Assembly (NCBI GenBank): GCA_964437335.1 | Contig: CAYTGL010000006.1 | Location: 40,345-104,344 of the forward strand | Origin: JAITWN01 sp964437335 | Lineage (GTDB): Bacteria; Pseudomonadota; Gammaproteobacteria; SZUA-140 | Length of the DNA: 64,000 nucleotides | Direction of reading: 5' to 3' | Shown: positions 44,360 to 53,693 of the stretch, piece after piece | Numbering within the stretch: the first letter of the stretch is position 1 | Layout of the letters: every line of letters starts with the position of its first letter | Made by a program: the position numbers and the translations under genes | Notes under the pieces: model-generated | What the model saw: only the letters and a program-made list of their open reading frames with translations | What the model was told of the DNA's origin: nothing | Databases searched by the model: none

Positions 44360-44412
44360 TCACGCTCCCCGCTCAGAGTATAAGCGCGGTAATAATCACA
44401 ACGGCTGAGCAA

Positions 44413-44874
44413 TCACAGCCAGCGGCGAACAGATCTCTGATAGTCGGCGTAGGCACTTCCGAATGCGGCGTGAAGCGCGCGCTCTTCGGGGATAATCTGG
44501 AATCGCGTCATGTACACGACGAAGACCGGGAGCGCCACGAATGCGAGGAGATTGGATATGTGCATTCCCCACCCTGCCAGCACCAGCAGGAATCCCAGAT
44601 ACATCGGATTCTTGCTGAAACGATAGATACCGGTAACGACCAGGGTCGAAGCCATTTCCGGCCGCGTGGGGTCAACCGTCGTGTGCGCACGATGAAACGC
44701 GGTAGCGCCAACCAGGGTGATCGCCATGCCGGGGAGGGTGAACAGCCACATGACCGCTGACTGCCACGGAAAAGAAAACCACATCGCCGGGGTAATAAAC
44801 GGTGTCAGCCACATCAGCAGCGCGAGCGCGGCAGCGAGCACCGCCGGCGGAATCTTCGTCTCCAATGCATTCAT
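44413..44874 (-). CDS. Isoprenylcysteine carboxyl methyltransferase-family membrane protein
   Basis: 153 aa with four to five helices. The C-terminal block GIYRFSKNPMYLGFLLVLAGWGMHISN and the RFQIIPEERALHAAFGSAYADYQRSVRRW end are those of ICMT/PEMT-like small membrane methyltransferases, where the Glu-Glu and final Tyr-Arg lie near the SAM site. The substrate is unknown. ATG 44874 (preceded by GTG in frame) is used. Confidence 0.85.
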   Translation of the reverse strand: MNALETKIPPAVLAAALALLMWLTPFITPAMWFSFPWQSAVMWLFTLPGMAITLVGATAFHRAHTTVDPTRPEMASTLVVTGIYRFSKNPMYLGFLLVLAGWGMHISNLLAFVALPVFVVYMTRFQIIPEERALHAAFGSAYADYQRSVRRWL

Positions 44875-44970
44875 CACTGTACTTGTCTGCCTCTTCCTGT
44901 ATTGACTCCGGCCCCGAATCTTTGCTGTTTTTTTGTTTCAGGTTCCATTGGGATACTATTAATCAGATCG

Positions 44971-44989
44971 GTCAAGTCACGTGTCAAGT
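44971..44989. repeat. Direct repeat GTCAAGT around CACGTG in a divergent gap
   Basis: GTCAAGT occurs at 44971-44977 and 44983-44989, separated by CACGT overlap, in the 215-nt gap between the minus-strand methyltransferase and the plus-strand SpoIIAA-like gene. On the minus strand the copies read as two TTGAC boxes, one followed 18 nt later by ATTAAT, a plausible promoter for the methyltransferase gene. The rest of the gap (44875-45089) holds nothing else recognisable. Confidence 0.35.
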
Positions 44990-45089
44990 AATATAACCGT
45001 GGTATATCGCGGCGGCTGCCGGTCGCCGCGGGAATCAGGTTCGCGAGCGGGGCCGGTCGAGTGTCCTGCCGAACAGGGGAGCGTGAGCA

Positions 45090-45470
45090 ATGGGCGTGAA
45101 GATTCTTGATGACGCTGACGGCGTGGTGACGGTAAGGCTTACCGGTAAACTCCGGGAGTCGGAACTGCTTGCGATGCAGAATAAAATCGCGGCGATCATT
45201 CGCTCGAGGGGGAAGGTGAGTCTGCTCGTGATAGCCGAGGACTTCGACGGCTGGGAACAAGGCGGTGAGTGGAACAGTTTCACGTTCCAGGAACAGAACG
45301 ATGCCAAAATCAGCAGGATGGCCATCGTCGGCGAACCGAAATGGGAAGCCTCAGCGCTGATGTTCACGGCCGAAGGTCTGCGCCCCTTCCCGATAGAGTA
45401 CTTCCCTCCGGACATGCTCGCCCGCGCGCGCGCCTGGGCAATGTCGGACGGTAACCACCGCGAAGATTGA
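45090..45470 (+). CDS. SpoIIAA-like STAS/SEC14-type protein
   Basis: 126 aa. MGVKILDDADGVVTVRLTGKL, LLVIAEDFDGWEQGG, and the end block RPFPIEYFPPDMLARARAWA match the SpoIIAA-like family (STAS-fold, DUF3478), which in other bacteria may bind small hydrophobic ligands. A GGGGAG ribosome site lies 8 nt before the ATG. Free-standing gene with no obvious partner. Confidence 0.82.
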   Translation: MGVKILDDADGVVTVRLTGKLRESELLAMQNKIAAIIRSRGKVSLLVIAEDFDGWEQGGEWNSFTFQEQNDAKISRMAIVGEPKWEASALMFTAEGLRPFPIEYFPPDMLARARAWAMSDGNHRED

Positions 45471-45559
45471 GGCGCTTGAACTATCACAGGCAATGGCGTA
45501 AAGAGTGTTGTACAAGCAAGTAATACGTCGTGAACAAACATGATTCTTGATGGCCACCC

Positions 45560-46675
45560 ATGAATTCCGCCGGCCCGTCACCGGGAAGTGATGACTTCGT
45601 ACGCAGGACGGTTGAGGCCGCCATACGAATTGGCGTCCTCTTTATCCTGGCGTACTGGTGCTTCCAGATCCTGCAGCCCTTCATCTTCCCGATGGTGTGG
45701 GGCGTCGTGCTGGCGATCGCCATGTATCCGATGTACCGTCGCCTGAACAGCGCGCTCGGCGGAGATTATCGCCGCGTGGCGGCCGCGCTCCTGACCCTCC
45801 TCATGCTTGTAGTGTTGATCCTGCCCGCGGCCATCCTTACTGAAACGGTCATTTCCGGCGCGAAGAACGTCGCTGAAGGCATGCAGGCCGGGACACTGTA
45901 TGTGCCGCCGCCGCCGGAAAGCATCAAAGACTGGCCGCTGATCGGATCACGGGTGCATGACTTCTGGCGCTTGCTGTCCGAGAATCTCGAATCGGCGGTA
46001 GCGCCACTACTCCCGCAACTCCAGGTATTCGCGAAATGGCTGCTGGCAGTGGCGGCGGATGCCGGGATCGGCATCCTCATCTTCCTCGCGGCGATCATCA
46101 TCTCGGGCGTATTACTGGCGTATTCCGCGGCGGGCGCGCACATGGCCCAGGCGATCGGGAGACGCCTGGCGGGTGACAGGGGTCAGGAGTTCGTCGATGT
46201 CGCCGGGGCTACCATTCGCAGCGTCGCGACCGGCATCCTGGGTGTCGCCATCATCCAGGCGCTGCTCGCCGGCATCGGCTTCCTCGCGATCGGTTTGCCG
46301 GGGGCCGGGCTATGGGCGCTGCTGGTCCTGTTCCTGTGCATCATCCAGATCGGGCCCGGGCTGGTCATACTGCCAATTATCATTTACGTCTTCTACACCA
46401 CTGACCTGGTGATCGCGATCATCTTCACCGTATGGATCGTACTGGTCGGCCTGGTGGACAACGTCCTGAAACCGCTGCTGCTGGGTCGGGGTGTCCCGGT
46501 GCCGACACTGATCATCTTCCTCGGAGCTATCGGCGGGTTTCTCAGCGCGGGCATCGTGGGCCTGTTCGTCGGCGCGGTCATTCTTGCGCTCGGTTACCGG
46601 CTCTTCCTGCTCTGGCTTCATCAGGAAGATGCGGAACCGGCGAAGGCTGGGGAACAGAAAGCTCCCGCAGAGTAG
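45560..46675 (+). CDS. AI-2E/PerM-family transporter
   Basis: 371 aa, about eight helices in the PerM layout: two at the N-terminus (FILAYWCFQILQPFIFPMVWGVVLAIAMYPMYRRL), an amphipathic middle region and a C-terminal bundle with LVDNVLKPLLLGRGVPVPTLIIFLGAIGGFLSAGIVGLFVGAVILALGYR, which is highly characteristic. Such proteins are annotated as autoinducer-2 exporters or permeases with several different substrates. Converges on the antiporter gene with 38 nt between. Confidence 0.9.
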   Translation: MNSAGPSPGSDDFVRRTVEAAIRIGVLFILAYWCFQILQPFIFPMVWGVVLAIAMYPMYRRLNSALGGDYRRVAAALLTLLMLVVLILPAAILTETVISGAKNVAEGMQAGTLYVPPPPESIKDWPLIGSRVHDFWRLLSENLESAVAPLLPQLQVFAKWLLAVAADAGIGILIFLAAIIISGVLLAYSAAGAHMAQAIGRRLAGDRGQEFVDVAGATIRSVATGILGVAIIQALLAGIGFLAIGLPGAGLWALLVLFLCIIQIGPGLVILPIIIYVFYTTDLVIAIIFTVWIVLVGLVDNVLKPLLLGRGVPVPTLIIFLGAIGGFLSAGIVGLFVGAVILALGYRLFLLWLHQEDAEPAKAGEQKAPAE

Positions 46676-46713
46676 CGCCGATCGCCGGGCAAGACTTCTG
46701 GCCGGCCTTGCGA

Positions 46714-48396
46714 TCAGAGCATCAGCAATACGATCACCAGGCCCCAAAGCGTCAGCAAGGTATTACTGACCGCATAGGGCACCGTATAACCGAGCGACGG
46801 GATATTGCTCTTGGCGACGTCGGCCAACATCGCCACTGATGCGGTGCTGGTGCGGGCGCCTCCGCAGCAACCGAGGTTGATCGCCGGGTGGAACTTGAAG
46901 ATGTACTTGCCGATCAGCGGTGCAAGCAGCATCGGCACCGACGTCGCGATCATTCCCCACAGGAACAGGGACGCGCCGGCCTCCTTCATGCCTTCGACGA
47001 ATCCCGGTCCTGCCGATATCCCGACAATCGCTATGAACACGTTGAGGCCCACGGAATTCATGAACCACTGGGTCGCCTCCGGCAGGCGGCCGAACGTCGG
47101 ACGCACGCTGCGCAACCATCCCAGGATCAGCCCGCCAAACAGCACGCCGCCGGACGCCGACAAGGTAAGCGGGACAGCGCCGACGGTATAGGTCAGCGAG
47201 CCGATCAGTCCGGCCACGGTGATGAACAAGCCCACCCAGACCATGTCGGTCGCCGCCGACGGCCGGTCCGCATAGCCCAGCGCCTTCTCGACCCGCTGGA
47301 TATGGGTAGCCCGGCCGGAGACCTTAAGGATGTCGCCGCGGTATATCTTCGTTTGCGCGAGTATCGGCACGTCGACACTGGTCGCGCCACGGGTGATCTT
47401 TCTGAGGAAAACGCCCCTGGCGAATTCATCCTTTGAAAGGTCGATGAGTGTCCTGCCGTTGGCCTGCTTGCTGGTCACCACGAGGTCGACCGACTCCACG
47501 GGGATATCCAGCAACTCGGGGTCTGCAACCTCCTCGACGCGTACGGTCAGCGCGATCAGCGCCTCGGTCCTGCCGGACAGAACCCCGACGTCGCCCGCCT
47601 TGAGCACCAGATTGCCGTCGAACTCGATGATTTCGCCGTCACGACGCAGTCGCTCGACGAATATGCGTTTATCTGCATTGAGACGCTCCATCTCCGCGAC
47701 CGTCTTGCCGACCGCGGGTCCGCCTTCGGGCACCCGGAAGGCGCGCATCTGCAGCTGTTGCCACGCGGATTTCATTCCGCCGGCGGGCGCGCCTTGCGCC
47801 AGTTGCGCCTCGTACTTTTTGCATTCCTCCACGAGGTCGATGCGCAGCAACCGGGGGCCGAGTACGGACAGGATGATGCCGGTGCCGATGGTGCCGAACA
47901 GATAGGTAATCGCATAGGCAATCGGAATCTTGTTCAGCATCTGGTCCGCATTCTCGACGCCCGAACTGGTGATGGCGCCGGTGGCCAGACCGATCGAAGC
48001 CGAGATCGTCTGGCTGCCCGCGTGCAGTCCGGCGGCAAGCCCGGCGTCGAAGCCTGCTATTCTTGAGGCGATATACACGCAGAGCAGGCACAGCAGCGAG
48101 ATGACGACGCCGAAGATCGCCTGCGGCGCCCCGTCCCGGGCGACGCCGCGCACGAACTGCGGCCCGACGCTGTAACCGACGGCAAACAGAAACATCGTGA
48201 AGAAGATGCTTTTCACCTGGGTCGAGATTTCAAAACCAAACTGGCCGATGAGCACGCCGACCAGCAGGGTTCCGGTCACCGCCCCGAGACTCACCTTGCC
48301 GACCCTGAGCTTGCCGAGCAGATAGCCGAGCGCGACCGTCAGGAAGATCACCAGATCCGTGTTAGCCTGAAGCGTTGACACAATCCAGCTGATCAT
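46714..48396 (-). CDS. AspT/YidE-family antiporter with TrkA-C domains
   Basis: 560 aa, about ten helices split by a central soluble part (about 200-380) containing TrkA-C-like domains (FRVPEGGPAVGKTVAEME). GYLLGKLRVGKVSLGAVTGTLLVGVLIGQFGFEI and the GCCGGARTSTASVAMLADVAKSNIPSLGYTVPYAVSNTLLTLWG end are typical of AspT, an electrogenic aspartate:alanine exchanger, and of the related YidE proteins. It starts 38 nt after the decarboxylase gene, with AGGTGA upstream of the ATG, so the two likely form a substrate/product exchange pair. Confidence 0.88.
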   Translation of the reverse strand: MISWIVSTLQANTDLVIFLTVALGYLLGKLRVGKVSLGAVTGTLLVGVLIGQFGFEISTQVKSIFFTMFLFAVGYSVGPQFVRGVARDGAPQAIFGVVISLLCLLCVYIASRIAGFDAGLAAGLHAGSQTISASIGLATGAITSSGVENADQMLNKIPIAYAITYLFGTIGTGIILSVLGPRLLRIDLVEECKKYEAQLAQGAPAGGMKSAWQQLQMRAFRVPEGGPAVGKTVAEMERLNADKRIFVERLRRDGEIIEFDGNLVLKAGDVGVLSGRTEALIALTVRVEEVADPELLDIPVESVDLVVTSKQANGRTLIDLSKDEFARGVFLRKITRGATSVDVPILAQTKIYRGDILKVSGRATHIQRVEKALGYADRPSAATDMVWVGLFITVAGLIGSLTYTVGAVPLTLSASGGVLFGGLILGWLRSVRPTFGRLPEATQWFMNSVGLNVFIAIVGISAGPGFVEGMKEAGASLFLWGMIATSVPMLLAPLIGKYIFKFHPAINLGCCGGARTSTASVAMLADVAKSNIPSLGYTVPYAVSNTLLTLWGLVIVLLML

Positions 48397-48434
48397 CTTC
48401 TATTCACCTTTCCTTGCTTATCCATCGCCGCGAC

Positions 48435-51233
48435 TCACCGCGAGACGTTGCGCAATTCCTTGCCGAGCGCGACGAGCTTGTCGGACCTGATCAGCTTCAA
48501 CCCCAGGTCATTGTTATAGCCGTGAATCTCCTTGACGTCGAGCTGACGCATGAAGGTGATCGTATCGGCCGTGATGACCTGGCCCGGCACCATGATCGGG
48601 AAACCCGGGGGATACGGGATCACAAAGTTGGCCGACACCAGCTCAGGACCTTTCTTCAGCCGCTCGTCGATCTCCTTGCTTGCCAGCCTGATGAACTCGC
48701 AATTTTCCTCGTCATAGGCCATGTAAAACGCGGCCCTCATGAAGCCTTCATTGCTGGCCGCCTTCGGGTTATCCCGCAGGGCGTCATGGAAACGGCTGAA
48801 GTTTGGCAGCTCGGGCACATCGACCATCAGCGATCTTACCCGCGCGTCGAACAGCTCCTTGCCCTTCTTGCCACCGTCGGCCAGATTGCGCTCGATCTCA
48901 CGTGACAGGTCGACCAGCGCCTTGATCAGCAAGGCGGCGTCGCTGTGCGTATTATTGATGTTGGTCTGCACCAGTACGCTGTTACGCGACGTCTTGTTGA
49001 TCTGGATGTCAAAGCGATTCGCCAGCATGCCCTTGAACTGGGTGCCGTCGAGGCCCGCCGCGCCGCAGATCAGCGTGATGCGCGTCGGGTCCAGTGCGAA
49101 CTCGTCCTTGTCCCATGCTTCAACGACCTGGTCCCACCTCGAATGCGGCGGGCCATAGTCTTTCAGGCCTGATTCGCGGAACTCGGCCGGGATCATGTCC
49201 TCGGGCGTCGCCACACGGAAGTATTTCGAGATCAGCGGGTGCGTGTTGACCGCGCGCCGGATCCGCAGCGCGATATCGGTCATATTCAGCGTCAGGCCGT
49301 AGCCCTCGAGCTCCATCTGGCGCCGCGCGATATCGAGCGATGCGATCAGCTGGAGGTTCGGCGAGGTCGAAGTGTGCGTGAAAAACGCCTCCGTGAAGGG
49401 CCCCTCGACCTTGTGGAATTCGTCATCCCAGACCAGCATGATCGAGCCCTGCCGGAAGGACGACATCGACTTGTGCACGGAATTGGTCTGGTAGACGCGG
49501 ATGCGTACCTTGTCAGGATCAGGCAACAGCTGCATGTCCAGCAGCTTTTTGCTGTTCTTCGGATCGATCTTCCCCGCTTTTCTGGACCAGGCCTCGTATT
49601 CCGCCCGGTAGGCCGGGTCGCGATAACGTCTGCTCAATCCCTCCGCTGCGCCGAGTCCGCTGCGGCGCCGATGCAGGGGATTGAAGCGTGCGAACGCAAA
49701 CCAGGCCTCGTCCCACAGGAATACCAGGTCGGGCTTGATCGCCAGGCACTCCTCCATCACACGGCGCGGGTTGTACATATGGCCATCGAAGGTGCAGTTG
49801 GTCAGGTCGATGACCTTGACCTTGTCGAGCTTGCCCTCGGCCATGCAGTCCAGCAACGCCTTCTTGATGGTCCGCAGCGGCACCGCGCCGTACATCGAGT
49901 ACTGCGTCAGCGGGAACGCCTCCACGTAGTAGGGCTGCACGCCCGCGTGCACGAAACCGTAATGGTGCGACTTGTGGCAATTGCGGTCAACGATCACGAT
50001 GTCACCCGGCTTGCATATCGCCTGGACCACAATCTTGTTCGAGGTCGAGGTACCGTTGGTGCCGAGGAATGCGCGCTTGGCCCCGAAGGCGCGCGCCATC
50101 AATTCCTGCGTGTCCTTGATGGTGCCGGTCGGCTCCAGCAGGCTGTCGAGCCCGCCGGTCGTCGCCGAGGATTCCGCGAAAAAGATGTTGGTGCCGTAGA
50201 ACTGTCCGAAGTCCCTGATCCACTTCGAACGGAACACCGACTTGCCGCGCGCGATCGGCAGCGCATGGAAGGTACCAATCGGTCGCTGGGCATACTTTTT
50301 CAGATTGTCGAAGTAAGGTGTTCTGAATCGACCCTGGACGCCATCGAGGATCGAGAGATGGATCTCCATCGGTTCTTCGACATGGTGAAACATGCGCCGA
50401 ACAGGCTCGAGATCGGCGCTGCCTGCGATGTCCTCGACCCTGCGATCCGAGAGCAGGTAAAGGTCGAGTTCGGGCCGGAATCTCTTGATCGCCCGGGCAA
50501 GCGCGGTCGCAAGCGAACCCGGCGCGATGCTGGTCTGATCCACTTCCAGGTGACGTCCCAGGAACCCCTTCAGATCCGGCATATCCAGCCGCGACGGGTA
50601 CTGGAATCCGTCGACGATCACGACAGCCTGGATATTGTCGTTGACCATTGCCGCGAGTGCCGCATCCTCGAAGCTGCCGGCATGCACCGCCTCGTAGAGG
50701 AAGGCATCTTCGGTACGCCGCATGCGCCTCATGTCCGTCCGGGCCCGTTCCCAGGTTGCCGGGTCGGTCGGGGTCACGACCAGGACTTCGAAGAACGGCT
50801 TCTGTACCGGGCCATGGCCCACATCAGGCGGCAAAGACGATTCGATCGGCGAGGCGTCATCTTCGGACCTGGCGTCCCACGCGTGCTCGTTGTGGTGGTA
50901 TTCTCCGGTCAGCAGCGCGGCGGATACTCTCTGCACGAGTTGCACGAAGGTCGTCGCATCGTGTTGCGCGATCGCTTCGCCGATGGCGCTCAGCAGTCGA
51001 GAACCCGGGTAGGCCCAGCACTGCTCCAGCCGGGTGATCCCGCCCAGCAGCCGCACGGCGTCGTTGCGCAGGCCTTCGGAAGCATCCGAGCCCTGTTGCG
51101 TCGCTGTCATCCAGGCCCGGCCAAGCGCATGCAGTTCACGCCACTGATCGACGCGGTTCGCCGCGGCCGCCAGCACGTTGGTGAGGACATGTTCGGGGGC
51201 GCCAGAGACGGGCGTTGTAACTTTCGCATTCAT
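48435..51233 (-). CDS. Long Orn/Lys/Arg-type PLP decarboxylase
   Basis: 932 aa from ATG 51233 (AGGAAGC ribosome site; longer frame rejected). Fold-type I PLP enzyme of the Orn/Lys/Arg decarboxylase class: LGTNGTSTSNKIVVQAICKPGDIVIVDRNCHKS, LWDEAWFAFARF (Asp508 to the PLP ring nitrogen) and TNSVHKSMSSFRQGS with the PLP lysine Lys588. Residues about 150-300 look like the family's CheY-like wing. A further ~145 residues at the N-terminus are not in the typical 710-755 aa enzymes. Neighbouring antiporter suggests decarboxylation coupled to exchange, useful in acid resistance or energy conservation. The exact amino acid is not evident. Confidence 0.88.
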   Translation of the reverse strand: MNAKVTTPVSGAPEHVLTNVLAAAANRVDQWRELHALGRAWMTATQQGSDASEGLRNDAVRLLGGITRLEQCWAYPGSRLLSAIGEAIAQHDATTFVQLVQRVSAALLTGEYHHNEHAWDARSEDDASPIESSLPPDVGHGPVQKPFFEVLVVTPTDPATWERARTDMRRMRRTEDAFLYEAVHAGSFEDAALAAMVNDNIQAVVIVDGFQYPSRLDMPDLKGFLGRHLEVDQTSIAPGSLATALARAIKRFRPELDLYLLSDRRVEDIAGSADLEPVRRMFHHVEEPMEIHLSILDGVQGRFRTPYFDNLKKYAQRPIGTFHALPIARGKSVFRSKWIRDFGQFYGTNIFFAESSATTGGLDSLLEPTGTIKDTQELMARAFGAKRAFLGTNGTSTSNKIVVQAICKPGDIVIVDRNCHKSHHYGFVHAGVQPYYVEAFPLTQYSMYGAVPLRTIKKALLDCMAEGKLDKVKVIDLTNCTFDGHMYNPRRVMEECLAIKPDLVFLWDEAWFAFARFNPLHRRRSGLGAAEGLSRRYRDPAYRAEYEAWSRKAGKIDPKNSKKLLDMQLLPDPDKVRIRVYQTNSVHKSMSSFRQGSIMLVWDDEFHKVEGPFTEAFFTHTSTSPNLQLIASLDIARRQMELEGYGLTLNMTDIALRIRRAVNTHPLISKYFRVATPEDMIPAEFRESGLKDYGPPHSRWDQVVEAWDKDEFALDPTRITLICGAAGLDGTQFKGMLANRFDIQINKTSRNSVLVQTNINNTHSDAALLIKALVDLSREIERNLADGGKKGKELFDARVRSLMVDVPELPNFSRFHDALRDNPKAASNEGFMRAAFYMAYDEENCEFIRLASKEIDERLKKGPELVSANFVIPYPPGFPIMVPGQVITADTITFMRQLDVKEIHGYNNDLGLKLIRSDKLVALGKELRNVSR

Positions 51234-51431
51234 GCTTCCTTTCTCCGCTTTGGCTTGAAACAATACCGCGGGATCGCCAGAGGATCCCGGTTGCAAACGG
51301 CTTATTCTGTCACACGCGCCCCCATCTTAGAAGGTCGACGAGCGGCAACTCACTTCCCTTTGGGGCAGGTGCGTAACAACCTCAATTGATCCATAATCTT
51401 CGGCTTACGGCTTCAACAGGAGAATATCTCA

Positions 51432-52253
51432 ATGTGCCGCTGGATGGCTTACTCGGGTAACCCGGTGCCGCTCGAAACGCTGCTTTTTAATGCGAAACAC
51501 AACCTGATCGACCAGAGCATGAGTTCCCGCTCGGCTGAAACGCCCACCAACGGCGACGGCTTCGGCGTCGGCTGGTACGGGGCGCGCAAGCTGCCGGGCC
51601 TCTTCCGCAGCGTCCGACCGGCATGGAACGATTTCAACCTGCGCGATATCGCCGCCCAGATCGATGCGCGACTGTTCCTGGCGCATGTGCGCGCGACGTC
51701 GCTCGCTACGATTCAAGAGACCAACTGCCACCCCTTCCGCCACGGCAAGTGGCTGTTCGTGCACAACGGAGAGATCTCCGATATCGAGAAGATGCGGCGT
51801 GACTTGATGTTCGCGATCGAGCCGGCGCTCTTTCAGGAAATCCAGGGCACGACAGACTCGGAATTGATGTTCCACCTGGCGCTGACTTTCGGCCTCGAGT
51901 CCGACCCGATCGGAGCGCTCTCACGCATGGTGGCCTTCGTGGAGAAAACCGGCAACAAGCACGGTATCAACCAGGCAGTCTGGATGACGGTCGGTGTCAG
52001 CGACGGCGAGTCGATCTGGGCGGTCCGCTATGCCAGTGACGGCGACGCGCCGACACTCTATTACAGCCGGGACGTGCAGGATATCGCCGTCCTTAACCCG
52101 AATGTGCCCAGGATGCTCGGCGACTCCGCCCGCGTCGTCGTTTCCGAACCGATGGGACAGTATGCCGAGGCGTGGGTAGCCATGGACCAAAACTCTTCAC
52201 TGCGCATTCACGGCGCCGAAATCGAGGTTTGCCCGTTCGTTCCGGCCACTTGA
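51432..52253 (+). CDS. Class II glutamine amidotransferase domain protein (YafJ-like)
   Basis: 273 aa. Cys2 after the initiator methionine is the Ntn nucleophile (MCRWMAYSG). TNGDGFGVGWYG, FLAHVRATS, TNCHPFRHGKWLFVHNGEI and GTTDSELMFHLAL complete the glutaminase site as in YafJ and EgtC proteins. The partner acceptor domain is absent, so the physiological acceptor is unknown. The last 46 nt overlap the convergent outer-membrane factor gene. Confidence 0.9.
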   Translation: MCRWMAYSGNPVPLETLLFNAKHNLIDQSMSSRSAETPTNGDGFGVGWYGARKLPGLFRSVRPAWNDFNLRDIAAQIDARLFLAHVRATSLATIQETNCHPFRHGKWLFVHNGEISDIEKMRRDLMFAIEPALFQEIQGTTDSELMFHLALTFGLESDPIGALSRMVAFVEKTGNKHGINQAVWMTVGVSDGESIWAVRYASDGDAPTLYYSRDVQDIAVLNPNVPRMLGDSARVVVSEPMGQYAEAWVAMDQNSSLRIHGAEIEVCPFVPAT

Positions 52254-53689
52254 GGCGACGACGGCGGGGCCTCGTTCGTGGTCGCGGCCAGCGCCATCGG
52301 ATCCGCGAAGCCGCCACCCAATGCCAGGTGCAGGTTGACCCGTTGGATCAACTGCTCGCTCCGCACCCTGAGCAGGGCCATGCGCGCTGATTGTACCTGC
52401 ACCTGCTGCTGCTGAACCGCGCGCAGGTCTTGCGTTCCGATGCGGTAGGCGGCCTGTTCGTATTCGAGGGTGCGCTCCTGGTCGGCGACCACCTGGTCGA
52501 GCAAGCCGACGCGCTCCGCGAGCACCCGCGAGGCCGCGAGCGCATTTTCCACATCACCGATGGCGCGCAGCGCCTGGCTGGCATAACGCGCCAGCGCCTC
52601 CGCCTGTTCCGCGGTCCTGACCTCCACCTGGGCCTTCAGCGCGCCGCCCTGGTATAGCGGCGCGAGCAGCGTGCCGCCGACGCCGAACGTGGGATTTTCA
52701 TAGTCGTCCTTCAACTCAATGACTTCGCTGTCGAGTGTCGCAAAGCTGGCATTCAGGCGGATCCGCGGCAGCCGGGCGGCCTTGGATTCACCGACGCGAC
52801 TGAAAGCTGCCGCAACCCGCCGTTCCGCGGCAATCATGTCGGGGCGGCGCTCGAGCACCTCGAGCGGCATACCGATCGGCACCGGCGCTGGAAATGCCGG
52901 CAGCGACTGCGCCGACTGCAGTTCGTTTGCCGGATAACGACCCAGCATCAGCTCGAGCGAGCGTATCGCCTGCTCGTTCGCGAGCTGCGCCTGGCGGACG
53001 GTATCCTCGAATGTTCCCAGGTTTGCGCGGGCGAGCGTCACGTCGCGCTGGCTGCCGAGGCCTACACGCTGCCGGTCCTCCGCCAGCCGCACCAATTCCT
53101 GCGCCGACTGTGCCATGGATTCCGTGGCCGCGAGCTGTAGCTTGGTCTCGGTCACGATGAACCAGCTGCGGGCCACTTGCGCCGCCATCGATTGTCGCGC
53201 GAACTCGAAGTCCGCCTGCATCGAGGCAAAGGTATCTTCGGCCGCATTGCGGCCATAGCGGAGGCGACCCCAGAGATCGAGCTCCCAGGAGGCGGCGAGC
53301 ATCAGCCCCTGCAATGCCGAAGTAAGATCGGCTCCGCCGCCAGCCTTGACGCCGCCTGTGCCCACCAGGTTCAACGACGGCAGCACAGCCGCCCGGGCGA
53401 TCCGGGCATGCGCCGCTGACTGCTCGACACGGGTCGCGGCGACCCGCAGATCGAGGTTCCTCGCGATCGCCTCGCTGACCAGGGCGTCAAGCTGCGGATC
53501 CGCGAAGGATGCGAGCCAATTGTCGCTGATCACACCCTCGGTCGGCGCGGCGGCGCTCCACGCCGCGCGAATCTCCGTGTCCTGCAGTGCGTCATCCCGG
53601 ATGTGCTCCGGCGCGGGCGGCGAGGTGACCGCGCAGCCGCCCAGCATTGCCACGAGAGCGAACGCGAGAGTTATTTGCCGGCAGCGCAT
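52208..53689 (-). CDS. NodT-type outer-membrane efflux lipoprotein
   Basis: 493 aa. Lipobox LGGC with Cys19; two repeats of the TolC/OprM coiled-coil barrel unit (NLDLRVAATRVEQS, VTLARANLGTFEDTVRQAQ, and the second half with FSRVGESKAARLPRIRLN and YEQAAYRIGTQDLRAVQQQQVQVQS). It would form the outer-membrane channel of an export system with the HlyD-like gene 4 nt upstream. The 3' end overlaps the amidotransferase gene. Confidence 0.93.
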   Translation of the reverse strand: MRCRQITLAFALVAMLGGCAVTSPPAPEHIRDDALQDTEIRAAWSAAAPTEGVISDNWLASFADPQLDALVSEAIARNLDLRVAATRVEQSAAHARIARAAVLPSLNLVGTGGVKAGGGADLTSALQGLMLAASWELDLWGRLRYGRNAAEDTFASMQADFEFARQSMAAQVARSWFIVTETKLQLAATESMAQSAQELVRLAEDRQRVGLGSQRDVTLARANLGTFEDTVRQAQLANEQAIRSLELMLGRYPANELQSAQSLPAFPAPVPIGMPLEVLERRPDMIAAERRVAAAFSRVGESKAARLPRIRLNASFATLDSEVIELKDDYENPTFGVGGTLLAPLYQGGALKAQVEVRTAEQAEALARYASQALRAIGDVENALAASRVLAERVGLLDQVVADQERTLEYEQAAYRIGTQDLRAVQQQQVQVQSARMALLRVRSEQLIQRVNLHLALGGGFADPMALAATTNEAPPSSPQVAGTNGQTSISAP

Positions 53690-53693
53690 CAGG

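Noticed and set aside
46676..46713. Imperfect GATCG.../...CGATC inverted repeat between convergent PerM and antiporter genes
   Set aside because: The stem is short and interrupted and no T-run follows, so it was not listed as a terminator.
49239..51389. 716-aa frame on the plus strand opposite the decarboxylase gene
   Set aside because: High GC content gives long antisense frames; the composition is Arg/His/Asp-rich with no domain, and the minus-strand gene has clear motifs.
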